Assembly: GCF_004027225.2 (NCBI RefSeq)
Contig: NC_044279.2
Location: 40,696,744-40,760,743 of the forward strand
From: Strigops habroptila
Taxonomy: Eukaryota; Chordata; Aves; Psittaciformes; Psittacidae
Length of the DNA stretch: 64,000 nucleotides
Direction of reading: 5' to 3'
Below, piece by piece: positions 11,931 through 24,000 of the stretch. The position numbers and the translations under genes were made by a program. The notes beneath the pieces are model-generated. The model was given only the letters and a program-made list of their open reading frames with translations. It searched no databases and was not told where the DNA came from. Each line of letters opens with the position of its first letter. Within the stretch, counting starts at the first letter, position 1.

Positions 11931-12515
11931 GTAAGAAGACTTGAGTTTCATACCATCATCTGGGATTAGGTGGGACAGACTGGTCCTTGAAGTAGTCTGA
12001 AATTTTCCATGAAATCTGTAGCAGAACAGTAACATTTTTTTTCCGAAAGAATGAAGGTGGTTTTTTGTTGTGTTAAAATAAAGACGGAGGCTGTGGGTAT
12101 AACGAAAAATGCATTTGCTTGAAGGAACCAAACATCCCTGTTTATAGCAGGCAGAGATAGTGTCTACAATATGAAAATTACCAAATACCTATAGTGGTTT
12201 AATTTGTTGTTCCTTAGTTTTCTGCTTTTTTTGGCAGTTCACTCCAAAGGAAGGGTGACAGACTGACGATGAGCAGGGTGGTAGAAGTGCCATAATCATT
12301 CTGCTCAAACTGCATGGAATGTGTGTGCCAATGCTTACAAAAACTGCTTCTTCTTTGGGGGAGAGAAATCAGCTTTCTGTTAACTTTCATATACAATGGG
12401 AGGTTTGGATTTATTAAATTAAGTTTACACATTGTCTCTATTCCAGTTAAACACCATACTGCTGTTCTACTTTTCCTGGTTAAAACACTATTCATAAAGC
12501 CCTTTTCTGTGTACT

Positions 12516-13140
12516 TGTATTGGGTTGTGTGGCAAGGTTTGGGTAGGGGGGAAGGCTACAGGGGTGGCTTCTGTGGGAAGCTGCTAGAAGCTTCCTCCAT
12601 CTTGCATAGAACCAATGCCAGCCAGCTCCAAGACAGATCCACTGCTGGCCATCAGCAATGGTGGTGGTGCCTCTGGGATAACATATTTAAGAAGAGAAAA
12701 ACACTGTACAACTGTAGCTGGAAGAAAGGAGTGACCATATGTGAGAGCAACAACTCCACAGACACCAAGGTCCTGTGGCCCTGTGGGGACCCAGGCTGGA
12801 GTAGTCTGTTCCTGAAGGGCTGCACCCCATGGAAGGGACCCATGCTGGAGAAGAACTGCAGCCTGTGGGAAGGGCTTATGTTGGAGAGGTTCATAGAGGA
12901 CTGTTTCCCATGGGAAGGACCCGACACTGGAGCAGGGAATAGTGTGAGGAGTCCTCCCCTGAGGAGGAAGGAGTGGCAGAGACAGTGTGTGATGAACTGA
13001 CCACAACCCCCATTTCCCGTCCCTCAGTGCCACTCGGGGAGAGGAGGTAGAGAAAATCAGGAGTGAAGTTCAGCCTGGGAGGAAGGGAGGGGTGGAGGTT
13101 GATACACCCAAGCTGTAAGGGATTGTTAGTGGAAGGTGCT
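12516..13140 (+). mobile_element. Degraded avian endogenous retrovirus LTR
   Basis: The segment opens with TGTATTGGGTTGTGTGGCAA and contains the signature words of a well-known avian ERV LTR family: CTACAGGGGTGGCTTCTGTG, AAGCTGCTAGAAGCTTCC, CCTCTGGGATAACATATTTA (a TATA-like site about 170 bases in) and CCCTGAGGAGGAAGGAG. Between 12777 and 12935 are four degenerate copies of a unit of the form CC(C/T)(G/A)TGG-AAGGACCC--(G/C)CTGGAG, as in the internally repeated LTRs of that family. The 5' edge is clear. The 3' end has decayed or been deleted, with recognisable similarity fading between 13100 and 13140, and no flanking target duplication could be matched. No gag, pol or env sequence lies beside it. 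A 228-codon open frame at 12314-13000 runs into it by chance. The family assignment is from memory. Confidence 0.78.
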
Positions 13141-13669
13141 AAGTCATTATGATTAGAGAAATTTTAAGAGTTTGTTTCCAGTTTTCCTTGTCCCAGGCAA
13201 TACTTTACCCACAACTTGTTTAATTTTTATGGTTTTGAGCATGACATAACCATGCTCAAGTCTCTTAACCCGTTTAGTGAATTCTCTGAACTGGATCTGT
13301 GGGATTTAAGTCACTTTCTTATTCCGTTTACACTGGAATCTCATTTGCAAGGTGTATTTATAAAATCTGCTGGCGTAAGCTTTGTGTCCCCTTTGATCTT
13401 GTGTGTCCAACTAATATTCTGTAATATAGATGCACATATATACTCTGTAATATACATGCAGGAAACTATAGAGAGCATTTTACAGATATGGTCCTCTGCT
13501 AAAGGTTGTTCTATGTGTAAGTGTCCTTGCTGATCCACCTGCAGACACAATATGCCCTAACGTCACAAGTGAATAGATAGAGCAGTAGAGAACATGACTA
13601 GATTACCAAGGGCCTGGAATAGCCTTATCGTATGCTGTTTACTATTCCACATGTCTGTCTCTGTTGCAG

Positions 13670-13853
13670 GTCTGCAAAAAAGGAAATGTTGCTGCCTCTG
13701 AATGTTCTGAGCACTTGCCAAGAAGAGAGAGAAAGATTGACAAAGACAAACTATGAGCTGAAAGACCCACAACTGTTTCTGCTGGGAGTCCTAAAAGTTA
13801 ATTTACTTTTAGGAGTGAATAAGCCATTCAAATTTCTCACTGAGTCACTATAA
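13670..13853 (+). other. Candidate terminal exon of the same two-exon transcript
   Basis: A very strong acceptor (CCACATGTCTGTCTCTGTTGCAG ending at 13669, given here by its last 15 bases TGTCTCTGTTGCAGG) leads into a frame of 61 codons that ends at a stop at 13851-13853. The frame matches the split codon left by the 11822-11930 candidate. The translation includes the charged stretch CQEERERLTKTNYELKD and then a hydrophobic run LFLLGVLKVNLLLG, but no known domain. An AATAAA at 14014-14019 could end a 3' UTR of about 180 nt. The putative intron would be 1.74 kb and contain the LTR at 12516. Chance remains the main alternative. Confidence 0.18.
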
Positions 13854-13972
13854 AAATATTGTATTATGAAACTGAAATTCACAAATATTCACAAAAGCAT
13901 ATAAAAAAGAAACATCAAATTGAAATTTAACTTCTAACTTTTCTAAATATTTGTAATGTCTTTAAATGCACC

Positions 13973-13994
13973 CATGCAACTTAGGAGTTGCATG
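13973..13994. repeat. Perfect 9-bp palindrome hairpin
   Basis: CATGCAACT (13973-13981) and AGTTGCATG (13986-13994) are perfect reverse complements around the 4-base loop TAGG. It lies 20 bases before an AATAAA, inside the putative 3' UTR of the candidate transcript. No known family. Confidence 0.7.
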
Positions 13995-14013
13995 ACCATT
14001 CTTTCATCCTTGA

Positions 14014-14019
14014 AATAAA
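14014..14019 (+). promoter_or_regulatory. AATAAA polyadenylation-type hexamer
   Basis: A canonical AATAAA lies 161 bases after the stop of the candidate terminal exon. AATAAA is frequent by chance in AT-rich DNA, so its only weight is its position. Confidence 0.15.
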
Positions 14020-14036
14020 ATTGTTACCAAATTATT

Positions 14037-17000
14037 ATGGTGGACTTTTGCATGCACTATTCAAACAACAAACTGAAACCACCTAAATCAACAAAACAGG
14101 AGAGGTAAAAGCTGTATTTCTCACTGTCATGCTTTTGGAAGTGTTGGTAAGTAGTACATGCTGTAGATTGACTGTCAGTTTTTCCTTTGCAGTTCTTCAA
14201 ACCATATGTAACGCTGATCAAAGGAGCCATCAGTGCAATACCTCTCTGCATGGAGGCGACGGGCATACTGAGAAGACATCAACACAACACAAGAATCCAA
14301 AATGAAATGCAAAATAAATGGTCACTCAGAGCACCAAATAGCAGGCAGCAAAGCTAAGTTATGGTTAGTCCTAAATCCCAAGAAAAAAGCCTTGTTTAGT
14401 TCCATAATTCAAAATTCATCCTTCAAGAAATAAATCTGTAAAACAAATCTTTTTACTGAGCCTAAACTTGCAGACACTTAAAATCTACAGGACTCTCCTT
14501 AGGTAACCTGTCAGGTTTATTTGTCTCTTCAGACAGATTGCCAGCCTATTTTCTCTGTGTTCACATACCAAAGGCAATTTAATAGAAAAAGGTGAAGCAT
14601 GAAGTAAAAAAGAGTGTGTCCATGAAATCTAGACGTCCCTGTCAAATAAGAGGGTGCAGGTTCTTAACTGTTATTCGATAGAGAGTTTCAGTTGCCCCTT
14701 TCTTACAGTCTATCCCTAAGCTCAAAAATCAAGAATCGTGAATGTTCTGTTATCACTGCATCTGTTTCATCTGCCCCTCATATATAACGTGTACCTCAAA
14801 AGATAAAACCCAGGCTTCAGAAGATTGAAAATTTCCTTGTGATTATTTAATAAAATAGCATGAAAGCTAGAGACAGAGAGGAGTCATTTGCTGCTGCCCC
14901 TCTATCCTGTATGAGCTATACAAGAGCATTCATGAAAATTCTCCCCTGGCAATAGCCAGAGGAAACGCTAGTTGCCACTTCAAAAAAAATTAGGAGGTTA
15001 TTAAAATATTACAAAACAAGACAGGAGTGAGTCCACATCCTCCCTCCACTCCCACCCAGGTCTTGTTATCTCCACTGGGGACCTAAGGGATCAGTACTTC
15101 TCTGCTTTCAGGGTCTGAATCTGCACATAAAAGCAGTATCAAACTGAATGAGGGGGAAGGGAAGGAGGAGAGCTCTTTCATTCTAAGAAAATCGTGGAAC
15201 CAGTGAATCAGCAGGATGCCAATAGTAAGTAAAATATCAATTCCAATGGGATCACATCTTTTTGGTTGCCTGTCTTCCTTTCTAACCTATTGTTATCTAC
15301 AGAGACTAAGTCATAGATATTCCTGTCATTCTTCTTACCAGGGTTAACTAGGATCAGATCATGAGTAAAGATTCCTTTTTAAAACTTGCCTCTTTCATTA
15401 CAATGCTCTGCAATAATTTTTCTAGGCTCTGTCCACAGACTGAAACCTTCCCATCCTTTTTCTGCCTAGCATTGAAAAAACTCATAAATTTCCTTGGAGT
15501 GCTCTGTGCTTGCAAAGCAACAGTCACCTCCAATAAGTCCCCGCCATTTGCACTCACCCCAAGGGTTCCTGGCCTTACAGGTGCCAGCAATACTTAAAAC
15601 ATTCCCAAGAACACTTTCGCTTCTTTACTTTTTTTGACCCTTGTGATTTTTGCAGCATGTAGTTGGTGAGTGTGATGACCCTTTTGTGCTCTCCGAGCAT
15701 ACACCATGAATGTACAGGAGGGGACTGGCTTGGATCACAGCTGACAGGCACTCTGGGCATTGCCTCTGGGTAGGTCACCCAAAGGATGCTGAGCTGCTTA
15801 GGACTGAAGTGTCCAGTACCTGGACCCTGAATTCTCCTTTTTCTGAGCCACAGTGGCTGAGACAGCTGCCTTTTAGGAAGGGTTGCTTCACCATCACCCT
15901 GCTTTCTTCGAACAGCAAAGCTTTGCCCTGCAGTGATTGCATCTGCAGCAGTGTCACACAGAGCAGATGCCATGGGAGATTGCTGCTCCTGTGAGATACT
16001 GCTTTCATCTTTATGTGTTGCCAGCATAGGCTAGAAGGCCCCTACCTTTCTGAGGCCAAGTGACCCCAGTGCTGTGTGTGCTGGATGAAGGCAACAACCT
16101 CAAATTCATCCAATTCCTTATTGGAGCTGCAGTGAACAGATACCGCGACCTCTCCATAAGGCGAGCCCCTTAAAGGTCAATATGTTAATGCTTCCCATTC
16201 CAGTGGAAGGGAAAGAGGATGCAATAAGGATATTCATGGTATTTATGGCTCTGGAGGTTAGCCCTATGAGGGTGAACTCTTTGCTTTTAGTCATGCTTAT
16301 CACTCAACCCTGCTGTGCTGGCCTAGGTAGCTAGAGGTTTGTCTGGAGTGAACTCTTGGCTTGAGCTGTGTTAAATAATTCTGCTGCTCTTAAGTCACCG
16401 AGTACGGATTCCTCTCAGAGTACCATATCTCAGATCTATGGGATTTCTAACCCAAGCGAGGAAAATGTTCACTCAAACACTTGAGTGAGCACTTGTTGGT
16501 CCAGTGCCTTCCTCCAGTGCACCAATAGATGGCAGCAGGCAGTTCCTCCAGGAGCAGTCTCCGCAGCGGCAGCAGCGGCGGGTGACAATCTTCCCTTGTG
16601 CTTGCAATGGTTTGAGGTTTAAATCTGCCTGCAGACACTTCTTAGGATGCTGTCCCTACTAAAAGTAAAATGTGTTGTTTCAGGTAGGCTGTATGTTTTT
16701 GTTGTAGTATCATGGAAGCAGTAAATAAGTATTGGCCTCTAACACAATAATATCGTAAGAAGATTAAATATTGGGAACCTGACAGATTTTGTGCTATATT
16801 CAGCTGGTTTCTTGGCAGTCTCTAGTGTTCAGAAATCCCACTTCTTTCATTCCTTCTCGAGTCGGATAATTTTGCAACACTCTTGCAAACGGATAAATTT
16901 TTCTGAGGAAAGGACAGGTAGATTCAGTGTATTTAAGAAGATAAAGAAAAAAACATGCCTTAAAGGAAGGCTAGCATGCTTCGTGGGCTTACATGCTCCC

Positions 17001-20000
17001 TTTCATTCTGAACATTTAAATTGTGAGTTTTACAGACGTTGTTTGTTAAACTGTGTCAGTGTGTGTTGAGCCATGTGTGATAGCTGCAGGTTGTGTTAAA
17101 AATGAAGCTCCAGTTCCACATGGAAGAATATAAACCTACATGAAGTGCTTGGCCAAATCAATCCCATGCTCACTTTAAGGAAAAGAAAAAGGGGATGGAG
17201 GAACTTCTGGTATGTCCAATACTCGTAATGACATAGCATAATGCTCATAGACCTCACTGACTGGGTTATGCAGCTGGAATTTTACTGATTGTTCAAGCCA
17301 GAACCTATGGGAGCTATTGGAGTTGTGCTGCAAGGCAGTATGCCCATAGTTTGTAGATATAGCTTTGTTTATTTCTTCCTAATGAACAGTTACACTGCAC
17401 TTCAGAGTGGTTGTCTTGAAATATAGCTGTAATGACCAGAGTGATAGAAGAAAGCATCACTATAATGCCAGTTTTAATGTTCCTTGTAGTGTGTAGAATC
17501 GACCCCCTCTGACGTTTTTGTCCTGATGTAAGACTAAAAGGCTATGTAAAGCATCAAGCTTATGGTTAATGACCAAGCTTCTGTCTAGCAAAAAGTATTA
17601 ACAAACCCTTTATCAAGAAGACATGGTGTCTCTGTGAGCTGGCTCCACATTCACAGGCATCAATTCATCATGCTCATTTACTGTGAAAACAGCAAATTTC
17701 AGTCTGCAGCACAATATGCTGCTTTGCTTCCAAGACTTCTGCAGTGTTCAGAATTGAAAAAAAGAAATGTAAAGTCAAGTTTTCATGTGAAATGATGTAA
17801 ACATAAATTCAATTAAAGTCAAGGTGAGCTGCTTCCCAGATTGCTGAACTCAACTTTCCAGAAAAGACCTTGAGTTAACGTTCTTAGTATGAGCACATAG
17901 GGTTGTGAGTCAGGAAGCAGTGGGTGAAGAAATACAACTGAAACCTGTGGGAGATCCCCTGCATGGAGGCCTGTATTCCTTTTGGGAGTATGAAGATTCT
18001 TGGCCCTTTCTAACAGCTCTGCCTTCACAGCATAAGGCATTTTTATTTTGACACCATCAGCTGTATCACAAGGTTTGGTTAAAGGAATACAACTGCTTGT
18101 TAATGCTTCAGGGCTGCTGTGGGCCGATGTGATTTTCAGTCTTGGTCTCACACTGAGTATTTGTGCATGGTTTGAGTTTATCCACTAAGAAATTGTACAA
18201 CCTAACAACAGAGAGAGGAAAAAGAGTGAACAAAGACAAAAGGTATTAGATGAATGTATAAAGGCCTAAAAATCTGGAAGGTTATTTAGGAGCTCCAGGG
18301 AGGCATTAAGGTGAGAAAGATTATCACTTTTCAAATATCCTCTTAAAAATTATAATCTGAACAGCCATATTTTTGCTTTGATATCACTTTGCTGTTTTTA
18401 TTTTCTAGATTGATAAAACCAGGATGAATTCCAGTGTTGAACATGAACCTCCTGCCTTGCCATCTCTCTTTTCCAGTGGGACATTTTCAGAAGCACAATA
18501 ATTGAGGCAGAATTGCTCTGTATGCCTATAGTCCAAGCCTTGGCATGTGAATACTGTCAATGTAAGCATTAACATACTATTCTAAATGTTTCCCATTTGA
18601 AACAGGACCTAAATAGCAGAACAAACCCAGCTGCAAATACCAGCCATCAATATCCTTTCATTTTACATTTCACAAATATGGCAGAGCTGCTGTGTTTGTA
18701 GTTTTCCACACAGCTGAAGAAGTCAGCACTGAATTACTCACCAGCCTTTGGAAGTCTTTTATATATGCTGGCTTCTGTGAGCTGTAGAGCACCAGCATTC
18801 ACACTTGAGAAGACTAAATCACTTCCTTCCTCTATCCTGGTATGTGTCGGGATGTGCGTGTCTTTATGGTTACTGGGTGATAAGCTATCAGCTATACATC
18901 CTCTGATGATTGTTCTGGAATTCCTTCACGAATAAGGCAGGGAAGCTAAAACGATGTGCAAACAGAGAGTGAGAAATGTCTGTGATAAATAATGTCACTC
19001 CTTCACAAACAAGTGCTCCTCAGCTACATCACACTTGAAACTTGCTGTTTATTCTGCCTGTGGCAGCAGAAGTCAGTACCTTCCATCCAGCAACAGGGAT
19101 AGAAAGGAGGAGATCAGACACTGTGCTGGAAAAGACCCAAGGCCATTTCTGGGGGTGCAATTTGATGATCTAATGGCTAATTGTCCCTGGGAGTGGCATC
19201 CCCATGGCTATTCCTGCACTCAGCGTGCACTCTCACCACTTCCCTGGTGCTGGCGCTCCCCTGTCTGCCCGGAGACAGTTCAGGAAGTCAAGAGCTTCTG
19301 CCAAAAGGAAAGTGTAAGGAAGGACGGAAAGTGGGATCATGCCTTTTAGCAACAACTAGCTCTCATCTTTGCTTAGCTATATTATTAACGGCACCCTTGG
19401 GGCCTGTAAGAACATGCTGACCTTTGTAAATCCAGTAGTTTGTGCTGCAGAGACTTCTGGATACAGAGGAGGTGCTGGGTACAGAGAGGATAGATTTTGC
19501 TTTCTGATTCCAGGCTTACACTGGTGACATGTCTCTTGTACTGTGGAACTGTCAGAATCTGATCATCTGTGTGCATGGAGTAACCTAAGCTTGTATGCCC
19601 AGTAATGCTGGTTCTGACGAGAGGAGCATGCTAGTCCAGCTATCAGTGCTGTTTTACCCATTGTGCCTGAGCAGGTGCAAGAATAGCAGAGTGGAAATTG
19701 CTGCGGTCTGTTCTGAGCTTGGTTTGGTGTTGGCCACTGAAGAATTAGTTTAAGCCTAACTGCAGTTAGTTATAACACCAGCTCTCCAGAGCGATCACAT
19801 CTATCATCAACAAAGGCCAACAGCACTTTATTCAGGGCAAAACTAATCAGGAACTTTAAACCTTTAAGGCAGTCCTGTAAGGCATGCTAGGCTCATGAGG
19901 CCATGGCTCTGAGGCTCTCAAGAGGTATTCTGAAGGACTGGCGGAGGTACTGTTAGTTGGTTAGTTGGTTTGCTGGAGTGCACAAGGGTCAGCTTCAGCT

Positions 20001-20065
20001 GCCTGGATGGATATGTCTGGTGTTATTTGCAATGTTCTAGAGTAATCTGGGCCTCCAGGTTGTGG
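14037..20065. other. Gene-free stretch
   Basis: No gene or interspersed repeat recognised across about 6 kb. A small CpG-containing CAGCGG-repeat patch lies at about 16561-16583 and a GTTA/GTTG run at about 19952-19973. Overlapping open frames on both strands at 15354-16027 show no family resemblance. Confidence 0.4.
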
Positions 20066-20088
20066 TTTTTTTTTTTTTTTTTTTTTTT
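20066..20088. repeat. T23 homopolymer
   Basis: Twenty-three consecutive T residues, the longest mononucleotide run in the window. It could be the poly(A) tail of a minus-strand retrocopy, but no target duplication or recognisable body was found to its right, so it is listed as a simple repeat. Confidence 0.9.
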
Positions 20089-21005
20089 GTTAGCCCCTTC
20101 TTGGATGGGTCATGGAATCTCAAATGCATGTCTCCTTTTTGACAGCTGTGACTGACACGGTTAAAATGGCTCCGGTTGAGAATCACCATCAGAACCATGT
20201 GAGAAGTTAGTCAGCTTTGCAGTCCCTCTTTTCTCCTCTTGTTTCCCCCTGGCTGGATATGACAGCTCCTCACTCAGCAATGTCCTTCTGGGTGCCTGGC
20301 TCTGCCCGAGCATGGTGTAAGGAACTGTGTGCCTCTGCTGCAGGAATGATTTTCACTGTAGGAGCTGAGGTCCTTAAAGTTTGACTCAGCCGCATGTTTC
20401 TGCCTAAGTCATCATAGGATATGTGACATAGGTCCTTCTGTAAATCTGCATCTCCTGCTCAGTCAGATGTCTCAGAGTTAGTAGGTAGTAGTCAGGATCC
20501 TGCGGCACAGAGAAATGTGTGAATGCCATCCAAAAGGACCATAAATCTAACCTTGCACACGGATACTTTAGCAGAAAGGTAAAGCAGTGGTTAGAGGAGG
20601 AACAAATCTGGTCAGAGGGACCTCTCTTGGGTCATGGAGGTGAGGGAGCAGCCAAGAGGGAGCTCTGCCACTGGCACTACTGCCTGCATGAGATGGATGT
20701 CAAGCTCCAGTCACATCCTGGTGTTCTGCCCCAGGAATTCAAGGGGTGGTTCGGTGTCACCGTAGCCCCTCGGGAAGATGCGTGTCTGTTTGGAGAACAG
20801 AAATATCCCACTGGCTGTGTGCGCCACTGCTTTTCCATGTGGAAACAGATTCAGTCCCTGCCAGAGCTCTCAGAATAGCATATGGAAATGTGTTCTTGCT
20901 TTCACATTCATTTTGTTCTGCCTTACACCTGTTAGACTTCACATTTTCCACAAAAAGAAGCAGCCATTGCCTTGTTTCAAAAAATACGTAATTTTTTTTT
21001 TCCAG

Positions 21006-21067
21006 AGCCAGACAAACAGCTTGTGCTGCCGATCAGTTTAAAAAGAGCTGTTCACCTAAAACCACAG
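21006..21067 (+). other. Candidate exon (62 nt) with near-ideal splice sites
   Basis: A T-rich acceptor (nine Ts then TCCAG ending at 21005) and a near-consensus donor (CACAG|GTAAGTG, GT at 21068) bracket 62 nt. Two frames are open; one reads PDKQLVLPISLKRAVHLKPQ and the other is cysteine-containing. A CpG is retained in an otherwise CpG-poor area. No partner exon or product is recognised. It may be an exon of an unannotated long non-coding RNA, a rarely used exon, or chance. Confidence 0.2.
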
Positions 21068-24000
21068 GTAAGTGAATCATATTCAACAAGGTCATCTATT
21101 CCCAGCTAAATAAATGACTTTTCTTCCAGGGTAATACAATCTTCTCTTACAGAGAGATTAAATTATGGGGTTTGAAAGCAGAAGTCTTAACCTTTTAGAA
21201 TATCAAAAGTTTGGGACTTTGCTTTCAACAGTCTCACTAGCACAGCAGTCTACCAAAGCAAAACAAGAAATGCTTCTTCATGAACATCTTCAGAAAACGT
21301 GTGAAGTGTTCCAGCATTCACTTAGATAAAGGTTTGTGCTGGAGGTTTTTTCTGTACTGTCCCTAAATCGATCTATTTACTGCCATTACTGCTGCAGCCA
21401 CAAATAGCTTATGACTTCAAAAAGTCAGTTAGGAGACTGGCTTTGAATCTCTCTTCTACCTAACTCTGTGGCTGTGTGTTGCCAAGGGAGCTGCATTGTT
21501 TCCTAGAGCAGCAGATGAATAAAGTTAAATTTATATCTTGCTATGTGCTAGAGAAATAGAGATGTAGTTATATATGCATTACCTCGAATATAAATTATAT
21601 AGAGATCCCCACCTCCTCTGTCTGCTACAAGACATGCATGAAAATGTCCCCCTGGAATAGAAATAAAACCATAAAACACCATGTCTGTAGCTAGAGATGA
21701 GTCAGATGCAGATTTCAGAAGTGGATCCAGATTTCAAATACCACCCAAATCCGTGTGTGTGATCAAAGGTTTTGGTTCTGACCCGACTCTAAATCACCAT
21801 AATGTCCTGGATAAAATTCTGGATCCATAAATCTCTACCATTTTATACATCCATTTAACCATATGGAGCTCCTTTTTCAAACTAGAGCCATGCAGAGGAG
21901 GGGAGGATGCCTTGCTGAGCATTGCAAGATGTAGGTACGTCTGCTAGATCAGCTGCAGAGCTGTCTTGTGGCCTTGGGTGAACAATTTAATCCTCGCTGG
22001 CGTTTCACAAACAAAGGAACAGCAACAGGGCTGATTGATATAGTCCCACTATCAGGCGCTGGGGAAGGCACAACCATGCTGTGGCACCCGTGGGCATGGG
22101 AACAGAGGGTTCAGCCCTCAAGTTGGAGGTACCCTACAAAGAGAAGCTCCTGCTACCTACCAGCAGGCTCTGCAGTGTGCGTGGGGCTGGTCCCGTGTAT
22201 GGAGTGCATAGGAGGAGGAAGGGGAATGGCTGCGCTCAATTTCCCTTTTCTTAACATAGCTTCTTGCCCTCCTCTCAAATTAAAACTGCTTTCATGCTCT
22301 TAAACAACCCATGGTCCTGATATTCCTTCCATCAGTGGGATAAATGCTTCCTACACTTCACAAATTTGTGGGAGAAAAATTATTCTTTAAACTTTGGGAC
22401 TCTGAGATTTATGAAGATGCAGATTGACCAGCAATGGGGAGATGACTGAGATATTTTGTGGATTTAGTCAAAACCATCAGGTGACCTTTAATGATAATTA
22501 ATTTGCATTTGTTTTGGCTGGTTTTCCTAAGTAAAATTTAGTTTTGAATTAAGTTTCCTTATTAAAATACATATTTTTTTCCCCCAACTTTCATTTGGGG
22601 TAAAATGTTTTGCCCCAGACAAGTTCCATTTTTAGTATGACAGGCAAACCATAAAATAGAATTCTCTTGAATAGAACATTCTCTTAAATAGAGTGTTTGC
22701 TTTTCTGCTGTATTCGCAGTTGCCTTTTTGGTGAGTGCAGGAGGTGAATCAAAGTACCAGCTAACCTTCAGGTCAGACCTGGGTATCAGGCTTGGGTTTA
22801 GTCAAGTCATCGAGCTCACTGTGACCGACTATGTTACATCTCCATATGTTACATCCTTATGAAGCACCATGCATATATTTTGCCTTCCGGAGATGTCCTA
22901 AAATTAATTAATGAGCTATGAAAGTGTGATGAGGAGTGCTTGTGTCTCCCTCAGTGAGAAAAGGACCTTATGTATCACTGTGTAATATGTCATTAGTCTT
23001 GACTGAAAATTATCCCCCTCAGCCATAAATAAACATGACAGCTCAAATTTAGTATGGCTCTTAAAAATCAGCAAGTGATATTTATTGTTAGGGCAATGGT
23101 GAGGATGAGACAGGATGGCAAAAGGCAAGTTGTCTCCTTCTTAGGCACTGTCCATACTCCCTGCACACTGTTCTCTTTACAGAGGGAAATACTAAAGCTA
23201 GAAAGAAGACAAAACCATTCCTTGTCTACATTTAAGGAAAAAGCCTACATTAAAGTTTTTAAGGTTAAGACATGAACTGAAAAAAAGCAATACTTTCAGC
23301 ATACAGTAACAAATCCAACTCTAAATGGGAATGTTATTTTGAAAGTGTTACATTTTAAAGTGCAACTGTTCAATTTCCTGAAGCTGCTTCCCATTTTTTG
23401 AGTAGAAAAAGAAGCTAAAGGGATGAAGCAGGGGGTGTTTAGGATGAGAACTAGAACAGAAAATTGAAAGGCCAGAAAAATCCCAGATGCTTAAAAAAAA
23501 ATAAAAAATCAAGAAAACCCTTTAAAACGTTTCTGAGGCATTAATGCTGGTTCCTGGAGGCATCTAGTCTGATAGAGACACTATTTTATTGCCTCAGTCC
23601 TATGCAGAGAAAATCTGAGCTCATGAGCACTGTGTGGAGATGCTGTATGGGAAACTTCATAAGCCTCTGGCAATATCTGTGTCAAACATGCACTTGTGTA
23701 GTGCCTTCTGCATGTACAGCACAAAATGGCAACAAATGGAACCTCCCAGCACCAGTGGGAGGCAACAAATTACCCTCTCCACTTATAGATGGCAAGATTG
23801 GACCCACCTGTGCTACCTGTAGCCTCATCTCTGAGGCTGTAGTGTAACACATTGCTGCTCTAAGCCAGTGTCATGTGTCTGTGGTTAACAAGAGAAGGCT
23901 TGGTGGGAAGGATGTATGCAGATGTACGATCTACATCAGGCTCCCAGGCCACCCTAGGCTTCCAGCCTAGGGCTGTCACCCCACAGCTGGTAAGCACCTG

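Noticed and set aside
12314..13000. 228-codon plus-strand open frame
   Set aside because: Its second half runs through the LTR starting at 12516 and reads its internal repeats as protein; the first half has no domain. It is not a gene.
12584..13033. 149-codon minus-strand open frame
   Set aside because: Lies wholly within the LTR, antisense to it.
20066..20400. T23 run as the poly(A) tail of a minus-strand retrocopy
   Set aside because: No recognisable gene body to the right and no flanking target duplication.
20519..20878. 119-codon plus-strand open frame
   Set aside because: Overlaps other open frames on both strands, has no family resemblance, and is not bounded by clear splice sites.
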